11,592 nucleotides of DNA from positions 1-11,592 of the forward strand of contig JAEYPY010000081.1 of the NCBI GenBank assembly GCA_023410295.1, written 5' to 3'. The DNA is from Pseudomonadota bacterium. GTDB taxonomy: Bacteria > Pseudomonadota > Alphaproteobacteria > Caulobacterales > Aquidulcibacteraceae. Positions within the stretch are counted from its first letter, which is position 1. The number at the start of each line of letters is the position of its first letter. Below are positions 7,317 to 11,592 of the stretch, piece after piece. Under the pieces are notes generated by a model. It was not told the DNA's origin. It searched no databases and was given only the letters and a program-made list of their open reading frames with translations. The position numbers and the translations under genes are program-made.

Positions 7317-8722
7317 TAGACGTGCAGCACGCGCCCGTACGCATCCAGCACCGCTTCGTGCATCATTTCTGACAGCGTCGGGTGCGGGAAGATTGTTTCC
7401 ATCAGCTCGTGCTCGGTGACTTCGGCGTTCATGGCGATGACGTAGCCTTGAATCAGCTCCGTCACTTCGGCGCCAACCATGTGCGCGCCGAGGAGTTCGC
7501 CGGTCTTGACGTCGAAGATGACTTTGACGAGGCCCTGGTCTTCGCCGAGCGCAACGGCCTTGCCGTTACCGACGAACGGAAAGCGGCCGACGCGCACCTC
7601 GCGCCCCTGCTCCTTCGCTTTGGCTTCAGTGAGGCCGACGCTGGCGACTTGCGGGTGCGAATAGGTGTTGCCGGGGATACGTTCCTTGATCATCGCGTGC
7701 GGCTTCTGGCCGGCGATGGCTTCGACGCAGATGACGCCCTCGTGGCTGGCTTTATGCGCGAGCCACGGGCCGCCAGTGACATCGCCAATGGCATAGAGTC
7801 CGGCGACATTGGTGTTGCCGTAACCGTCGGTGACGATGTGGCCGCGCTCGGTTTTCACGCCGAGCGCTTCGAGCCCGATGTTTTCGATATTGCCGGTGAT
7901 GCCGACAGCGACGATCGCGTGTGAGGCGGTCAGCTTCTCTTCCTTGCCCTTCGCTGAGACGATGGCTTCAACGCCGTTTGCGGTCGCCTTCAGCGATTTC
8001 GCTTCCGTGGAGGTGAGAATCCTCAGCCCCTCCTTCTCGAAGCGCTTCTTGGCGAACGCAGAAATCTCCTCGTCCTCAACCGGCAGCACGCGATCGAGCA
8101 ACTCCACCACCGTCACCTTCACGCCGAACGCGGCGTAAAAGCTCGCGAACTCGATGCCGATCGCGCCTGAACCAAACACAAGCAGCGACTCCGGCCATTC
8201 CGGCGGCGCCATAGCATGGCGATAGGTCCAGATGCGCTTGCCGTCGGCCTTGAGGCCGGCGGCCGGAATTTCGCGCGCCCGCGCCCCGGTGGCGAGGATA
8301 ACGTGCTTGGCCTCGTGGGTCGCCTCTTTGCCATCCGCGCCCTTGACCACGACCTTCGGCGCTGCGCTCCCCTTCTCTAGGCGCGCTTCGCCCATCAGCA
8401 CATCGATCTTGTGCTTTTTCATCAGGAACTGGACGCCCTTCTCCATACGCCCGGCGACGCCACGTGAGCGCTTCACCACGGCTTCCGGATTGAAGTTCAC
8501 GCCGTCGGCCGAAAGGCCGTATTCCTTGGCGTGCTGGAAGTTGCGATAGACCTCCGCCGAACGCAGCAGCGCCTTGGTGGGAATGCAGCCCCAGTTGAGG
8601 CAAATGCCGCCGAGCTTCTCGCGCTCGACGATGGCGGTCTTCAGCCCAAGTTGGCTGGCGCGGATGGCCGTGACGTAGCCGCCGGGGCCGGAACCGATGA
8701 CAATAAGATCGTAGCTGCTCAT
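7316..8722 (-). CDS. lpdA: Dihydrolipoyl dehydrogenase (E3)
   Basis: A 468-residue class I flavoprotein disulfide reductase that re-oxidises dihydrolipoamide on pyruvate, 2-oxoglutarate and related dehydrogenase complexes, passing electrons through FAD to NAD+. It shows the FAD loop IGSGPGGYV (9-17), the redox-active pair in GGICLNWGCIPTK (C41 and C46), the NAD-binding loop VFGSGAIGIEFA (182-193), the second FAD motif LYAIGDVTGGPWLAH (309-323) and the C-terminal catalytic FPHPTLSE (H447, E452). Length is normal and nothing is damaged. The ATG at 8722 has only a weak AGGG two bases upstream, while a GCTAAG box lies 9 nt before the start. No dehydrogenase E1 or E2 gene is next to it here; upstream on the same strand is the MarC-family gene (47-bp gap). 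Confidence 0.96.
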   Translation of the reverse strand: MSSYDLIVIGSGPGGYVTAIRASQLGLKTAIVEREKLGGICLNWGCIPTKALLRSAEVYRNFQHAKEYGLSADGVNFNPEAVVKRSRGVAGRMEKGVQFLMKKHKIDVLMGEARLEKGSAAPKVVVKGADGKEATHEAKHVILATGARAREIPAAGLKADGKRIWTYRHAMAPPEWPESLLVFGSGAIGIEFASFYAAFGVKVTVVELLDRVLPVEDEEISAFAKKRFEKEGLRILTSTEAKSLKATANGVEAIVSAKGKEEKLTASHAIVAVGITGNIENIGLEALGVKTERGHIVTDGYGNTNVAGLYAIGDVTGGPWLAHKASHEGVICVEAIAGQKPHAMIKERIPGNTYSHPQVASVGLTEAKAKEQGREVRVGRFPFVGNGKAVALGEDQGLVKVIFDVKTGELLGAHMVGAEVTELIQGYVIAMNAEVTEHELMETIFPHPTLSEMMHEAVLDAYGRVLHV

Positions 8723-8731
8723 GACCCTGTA

Positions 8732-8737
8732 CTTAGC
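8732..8737 (-). promoter_or_regulatory. GCTAAG box 9 nt before lpdA, possible -10 element
   Basis: GCTAAG (minus strand) within CTGCTAAG, 9 nt before the lpdA ATG. A weak -35-like TTCAAC lies at 8752-8757 with a 14-nt gap. The same eight bases precede the MarC-family gene. If used, lpdA would have almost no 5' leader. Confidence 0.28.
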
Positions 8738-8769
8738 AGCCTAGTTGCGAAGTTGAAGGCGCGATTGGG

Positions 8770-9414
8770 TCAGCCGCCGATCCCAAATGCGTTCCGCACG
8801 CCATCCACGACGAACTGCGCCGCCAGCGCGGCCAGGAGGATGCCGAAGATGCGGGTCAGCATCGAAGCGATCGTCGGCCCCATGACGCGCGAGATCGGGC
8901 CGGCGAGCAGGAAGGCGATCAGGCAGAGTGCGAGATTGGCGCCAACCCCGCCCAGCACCATGACCCGCTCCATGACGCCTTCGTACTCGGCAAAGAAAAG
9001 CATGATCGAGGCGATCGCGCCTGGGCCGGCGATGAGTGGGATAGCAAGCGGGAATACGGAGATGTCGTCCTGTTGCTCGGGGTGCTGCGCCTGCTCGGCG
9101 GCCACCTTCTCCGCACGCTCATCGCGCCGCTCGCTGCGCTTCTCGAACAGCATGTCGATCGCGATCAAGAACAACAGCAACCCGCCGGCAATGCGAAAGG
9201 CGTCGAGCGAGACGTGGATTTGCTCCAGGAGCAAAGCGCCGCCGAAGGCGAAGGCCAGCAGAATGCCGGTGGCGATGGCGATCGACTTCCAGGCCATCTT
9301 GCGTCGCCAAGCGGGGCTCATGCGCGCGGTCATGGTCGTGAACATCGGCGCCATGGCGACCGGGTCGATGGCGACGAAGAAGGTCACGAACGAGGCGAGC
9401 AGAATGGAAAGCAT
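8770..9414 (-). CDS. MarC-family integral membrane protein
   Basis: A 214-residue inner-membrane protein of the MarC/UPF0056 family, close to the usual length. Six hydrophobic segments lie at about 3-20, 42-62, 70-90, 120-143, 152-171 and 182-204. Family signatures are AIDPVAMAP (15-23) and PLAIPLIAGPGAI (122-134). A strongly charged loop, about residues 91-117, separates the two three-helix halves. The physiological role is unknown: the original link to multiple antibiotic resistance was not upheld for E. coli MarC, so resistance should not be inferred. The ATG at 9414 gives the standard family N-terminus and has no clear ribosome binding site; a GCTAAG box sits 8 nt upstream. It is divergent from the receiver-domain gene (90 bp) and may read through into lpdA. 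Confidence 0.9.
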   Translation of the reverse strand: MLSILLASFVTFFVAIDPVAMAPMFTTMTARMSPAWRRKMAWKSIAIATGILLAFAFGGALLLEQIHVSLDAFRIAGGLLLFLIAIDMLFEKRSERRDERAEKVAAEQAQHPEQQDDISVFPLAIPLIAGPGAIASIMLFFAEYEGVMERVMVLGGVGANLALCLIAFLLAGPISRVMGPTIASMLTRIFGILLAALAAQFVVDGVRNAFGIGG

Positions 9415-9422
9415 CGACGTCG

Positions 9423-9428
9423 CTTAGC
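9423..9428 (-). promoter_or_regulatory. GCTAAG box 8 nt before the MarC-family gene
   Basis: GCTAAG (minus strand) in CTGCTAAG, ending 8 nt before the ATG at 9414, a distance that would put the transcription start at or within two bases of the start codon. No good -35 partner was seen. Confidence 0.25.
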
Positions 9429-9454
9429 AGATTCACCGGTTGTTTACGCTGAAT

Positions 9455-9474
9455 TTGCGCGCGCCGCGGCGCAA
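9455..9474. repeat. Inverted repeat in the marC / receiver divergent region
   Basis: TTGCGC (9455-9460) and GCGCAA (9469-9474) flank an 8-bp GC-only centre. It sits near the middle of the 90-bp divergent region and could be an operator for either gene. GC-rich sequence makes such repeats common by chance. Confidence 0.3.
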
Positions 9475-9490
9475 TTATTAAGGCTGACGC

Positions 9491-9496
9491 GCTAAG
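9491..9496 (+). promoter_or_regulatory. GCTAAG box 8 nt before the receiver-domain gene
   Basis: GCTAAGGTC, with GCTAAG ending 8 nt before the ATG at 9505. It mirrors the GCTAAG of the divergent MarC-family gene on the other strand. No ribosome binding site lies between it and the ATG, consistent with a leaderless transcript. Confidence 0.3.
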
Positions 9497-9504
9497 GTCG
9501 GCGC

Positions 9505-10401
9505 ATGGGCTGGGGTGTCCGCGCGGAGAAGACTCCGCTCCTTCGCATCTTGGTGGTCGATGACCATCCGTTCCACCGCAGGCTGGCGGCGGACACGCTG
9601 CGCATGATGCGCAATGTTCACGTGGATCAGGTCGAGAGCGCCGAGGCTGGGCTTGGGGCGCTAGGCTATGTGCAGCCCGACGTCGTTCTCGTCGCCTGGG
9701 AGATGAACGAGACCGATGGCCTCGCTTTCACGCAGCGCTTGCGCCAGGGCGATGCGGGCGACGCGTTCCGACGCCTTCCCGTAGTGATGATCAGCGCTCG
9801 CGGCCGCGCCAGCGAGATCGAACGCGCCCGCGCCGCCGGCGTCGATGAATATGTGCAGCGCCCGTTCTCGGCCACCGTGCTCCACCGGCGCGTACGCGAG
9901 ACGCTAGGACGGCGTCGCGAATTCGTCGAAAGTACGCACTATGTCGGCCCCTGCCGGCGCCGCCGCGCGCGCGATGATTATGATGGCCCGAAGCGGCGCC
10001 TGTTCGACGCCGCCGACAAAGGCGCAGATTCCCCGGATACGCAGATCCGCAAAGGCCTCGTCCGCATGTACGTGCAGAGCCTCGGCGCCCTCCTCGAAGC
10101 CGCGCCGGCCGGCGACACGGACGCCATGCGCGACGTCTCGCTGAGCTGCGCGCAGCTGTCAGTACTGGCAGGCGACATGAAAGACCGGCTGCTCATGTCG
10201 GCGACCTCCTCGCTCTTCAACTATGTTAAGGGCGTCGGCGCCGGCGCGCCGCTCAACACCGACGTCGTGCAGGCGCACCTGGATGCGGTGCTGAAGCTGG
10301 CGGAGCTGCCCAATTCGCAGATCGAGCTGCGCCAAACAGTGACGCAACAGCTCTCGGTGATGGTGACAAAGAAGCTGCGCCAAGCCGGGCAAGCAGCTTA
10401 G
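9505..10401 (+). CDS. Receiver-domain protein with substituted phosphoacceptor (pseudo-receiver)
   Basis: A 298-residue protein with a CheY-like receiver (about 12-135) and a C-terminal region of unknown function. The receiver keeps the acidic pair D19-D20 in LVVDDHP, the switch-type S97 in VVMISA and the RPF loop (119-121). The phosphoacceptor position reads VLVAWEM: residue 64 is Ala (codon GCC, 9694-9696) where relatives have Asp, and the conserved Lys before Pro is Arg119. Normal aspartyl phosphorylation is therefore not expected. After the receiver come two Y-x-GP-x-RR repeats, YVGPCRRRR (146-154) and YDGPKRR (159-165), which I recall from uncharacterised alphaproteobacterial CheY-like proteins. 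The rest (about 180-295) looks helical and has no DNA-binding or enzymatic motif I recognise. No histidine kinase is nearby. The role may be protein-protein signalling. Confidence 0.85.
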   Translation: MGWGVRAEKTPLLRILVVDDHPFHRRLAADTLRMMRNVHVDQVESAEAGLGALGYVQPDVVLVAWEMNETDGLAFTQRLRQGDAGDAFRRLPVVMISARGRASEIERARAAGVDEYVQRPFSATVLHRRVRETLGRRREFVESTHYVGPCRRRRARDDYDGPKRRLFDAADKGADSPDTQIRKGLVRMYVQSLGALLEAAPAGDTDAMRDVSLSCAQLSVLAGDMKDRLLMSATSSLFNYVKGVGAGAPLNTDVVQAHLDAVLKLAELPNSQIELRQTVTQQLSVMVTKKLRQAGQAA

Positions 10402-10422
10402 GCGCGATCTCATCAGCGGCGC

Positions 10423-10435
10423 CTCAAATGGGTGA
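10423..10435 (+). repeat. Copy A of a 13-bp motif shared with the LuxR-type gene promoter
   Basis: CTCAAATGGGTGA occurs here and, on the opposite strand, at 11507-11519. A looser version (CTCACATCGGGATGATG) follows at 10462-10478, about 39 bp downstream. Both lie in the 144-bp gap between the receiver gene and the small ORF, where I also see only a weak 5-bp GGCGC/GCGCC hairpin (10401-10423) and no T-run. Confidence 0.4.
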
Positions 10436-10545
10436 TGCCGCCCCTTCCAAATGAAGATTTACTCACATCGGGATGATGGGGCTGTTGCTAGTTTGTTGTC
10501 GCCACGATTCTTCTGTCGCTGCTATTTCTAGCGCCGCAGCGCAGG

Positions 10546-10734
10546 GTGCTGTTTGCCAGTTGGTGTCTGCTTGCCGCTTTCTATAGCGTCGCTCTCCAAG
10601 GCGCTTCGGCACTCTCGATAACGGACGACCTGATCGCAGCGGCCGTCACCCTGTTCCTTTACCCATTCGCCGGCGCGGCGATCCTTTTCGCCAATCACAT
10701 CAAACGCTCGATGCGCGCGGCGACGACCGGCTGA
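10546..10734 (+). CDS. Hypothetical small membrane protein (start uncertain, possibly frameshifted)
   Basis: A 62-residue ORF from GTG with two hydrophobic stretches (about 2-20 and 29-50) and a basic C-terminal tail (HIKRSMR), as in small inner-membrane proteins. No family is recognised. The GTG has no ribosome binding site. The frame remains open and hydrophobic upstream to 10492 without a standard start, and a neighbouring-frame ATG at 10473 begins MMGLLLVC. Joining the two frames near 10496 would give a natural first membrane segment followed by APQRR, so the real gene may start at 10473 with a single-base frameshift or sequencing error. It ends 3 bp from the stop of the convergent LuxR-type regulator. 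Only moderate evidence that it is a gene. Confidence 0.4.
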   Translation: MLFASWCLLAAFYSVALQGASALSITDDLIAAAVTLFLYPFAGAAILFANHIKRSMRAATTG

Positions 10735-10737
10735 GCA

Positions 10738-11478
10738 TCAAGGCGTGGTGAAACGGCTGAGCAGCAGGACGAGCTGAGATTGGCGTGCGGTCTGCGTCTT
10801 GGCGAAAATCGCCTTGAGCATGGTGCGCACCGTGTCCTTGCTAACGGCGCGCGCCATGGCGATCTGATCGACGGTGCGTCCAGCGGCGATGAGCGCGGCA
10901 GTTTCAGCTTCCGCACGCGTGAGGTCGAACGCATCGGCCAGAAGCGCCGCCTCCGGTTGTTGGAACTCGCGCAGATCGCGCAACAGGACAAGAGCCGCCA
11001 TCCGCTGAGGCGCCCCTGCCTTCGCCGCGAGAACTGTTGAAACCAGAATGCCGTCAGGATGACGGCTCGTTCGAATGACGCCGTAGTGCGTCGCCACGCC
11101 CCTTCGGATTCCATCAAAGACATGCTGGAGACGCTGACGATTTTCGCTGCCGCGGGCCTGAAGGCGCGCGCCGACCACGCCGAACTCATCGTGATACAGC
11201 AACCGCGCCGCCGCAGTCTCACCCAGGACCTGACCATCGTGGCCGACGCAGATTGCCGCCACCCCAATCAACTCAAGCCCCGGGATGATGCTGTCGGGCG
11301 TTTGCGCTTGGTCTGAGCGGCGGAATGACTCCGCCTCTTCGCGCAGGCCAATGCCTGATGAGGCTGCCGGACTGAAGATCGCCAGCGCCGCTCTCAGGTG
11401 AAGGCGGCAGCGCTCGAGCGTGTCTGGCTCAAAGGTCCCCTGCTCAGCCATCGCCGCGTATCTTTCCAGCCACACCAT
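10738..11478 (-). CDS. LuxR-type helix-turn-helix transcriptional regulator
   Basis: A 246-residue protein whose C-terminus (about 183-242) is a LuxR/FixJ-type HTH: FDLTRAEAETAALIAAGRT (184-202), then the helix pair DQIAMARAVSKDTVRTMLKA (204-223) and FAKTQTARQSQLVLLL (225-240). The central part (about 68-170, with GVAAICVGHDGQVLGETAAA) has the look of a PAS-like sensor fold, but I cannot name a ligand. The N-terminal 60 residues are uncharacterised. There is no receiver domain and no acyl-homoserine-lactone-binding signature. The start is ATG at 11478, with GAGAG a few bases upstream; a candidate promoter and an imperfect dyad precede it, so autoregulation is possible. Its target genes are unknown. 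Confidence 0.85.
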   Translation of the reverse strand: MVWLERYAAMAEQGTFEPDTLERCRLHLRAALAIFSPAASSGIGLREEAESFRRSDQAQTPDSIIPGLELIGVAAICVGHDGQVLGETAAARLLYHDEFGVVGARLQARGSENRQRLQHVFDGIRRGVATHYGVIRTSRHPDGILVSTVLAAKAGAPQRMAALVLLRDLREFQQPEAALLADAFDLTRAEAETAALIAAGRTVDQIAMARAVSKDTVRTMLKAIFAKTQTARQSQLVLLLSRFTTP

Positions 11479-11506
11479 TCATCTCTCGACACCCGAAGGC
11501 GTCTTT

Positions 11507-11522
11507 TCACCCATTTGAGTGA
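11507..11522 (-). promoter_or_regulatory. Copy B of the 13-bp motif inside a 16-bp imperfect dyad, candidate operator
   Basis: On the minus strand TCACTCAAATGGGTGA forms an inverted repeat (TCAC-CA and TG-GTGA arms, with one mismatched pair and a central AA). It lies 28 bp upstream of the LuxR-type start codon and just downstream of a GCTAACTC box, where a bound protein would overlap the transcription start. It contains the 13 bases also found at 10423-10435. Confidence 0.4.
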
Positions 11523-11523
11523 T

Positions 11524-11546
11524 GAGTTAGCGCACAAGGAAGTCAA
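11524..11546 (-). promoter_or_regulatory. Candidate promoter of the LuxR-type regulator
   Basis: TTGACT (11541-11546) and GCTAACTC (11524-11531) resemble the Caulobacter -35 and -10 elements, but the 9-bp gap is slightly shorter than usual. The predicted leader would be about 40 nt. Confidence 0.33.
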
Positions 11547-11571
11547 GGCTGCCAGCGGGGCAGAGGGACGT

Positions 11572-11592
11572 GGGGGGGGGGGGGGGCGGGGG
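11572..11592. other. Poly-G tract at the window end, probable sequencing or assembly artefact
   Basis: Fifteen consecutive G, one C, then five G end the window. Nothing else in the window looks like this. Poly-G at a contig edge is the known signature of no-signal cycles in two-colour Illumina chemistry. A genuine G-tract cannot be excluded from sequence alone. Confidence 0.7.

Noticed and set aside
8531..9427. Plus-strand open frame of 298 codons opposite lpdA and the MarC-family gene
   Set aside because: It spans parts of two convincing minus-strand genes and their intergenic gap, and the product has no recognisable domain.
10451..10530. A 26-codon ORF from ATG at 10451
   Set aside because: No ribosome binding site, Cys/Phe/Arg-rich end, overlaps the other candidate frames, and resembles no known peptide.

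Overview
The window is an ordinary, densely packed piece of chromosome from a GC-rich alphaproteobacterium. The evidence is the fused ispDF gene, the alphaproteobacterial-style cluster lipA / Coq10-family START protein / pncC / ispDF, and a receiver protein of a kind I associate with Caulobacterales and Hyphomonadaceae. The exact lineage is inference. No tRNA, rRNA, CRISPR array, insertion sequence or phage gene was seen.

Layout, left to right. (1) The 3' part of ispDF (isoprenoid precursor synthesis, + strand) runs in from the left edge. It meets, stop codon on stop codon, a large minus-strand membrane protein with a C-terminal spermidine-synthase-like domain. (2) pncC (CinA-family NMN amidohydrolase, +) is divergent from that gene and ends stop-on-stop against the lipA-coq10 pair (-). 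(3) A 206-bp divergent region separates lipA from a stand-alone acyl-ACP/acyl-CoA synthetase resembling the C-terminal half of Aas (+). That gene converges on lpdA (dihydrolipoyl dehydrogenase, -) across a 15-bp stem-loop. (4) A MarC-family membrane protein gene lies just upstream of lpdA on the same strand. It is divergent from a receiver-domain protein (+) whose phosphoacceptor aspartate is replaced by alanine. (5) A poorly supported small membrane-protein ORF (+) converges on a LuxR-type HTH regulator (-). The window ends in a poly-G tract that looks like a sequencing or contig-edge artefact.

Functional links. lipA makes the lipoyl cofactor, and LpdA re-oxidises protein-bound dihydrolipoamide in the 2-oxoacid dehydrogenases. 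The acyl-ACP synthetase-like gene between them could touch the same octanoyl-ACP pool, but this is a guess from position. The Coq10-like protein would support ubiquinone function in respiration.

The most unusual observations are the receiver protein lacking its phosphorylation site; a recurring GCTAAG box 8-9 nt before three start codons, suggesting leaderless transcripts; a 13-nt motif shared by the region before the small ORF and the promoter region of the LuxR-type gene; and repeated stop-codon overlap at convergent gene ends. I found no convincing new multi-gene system.
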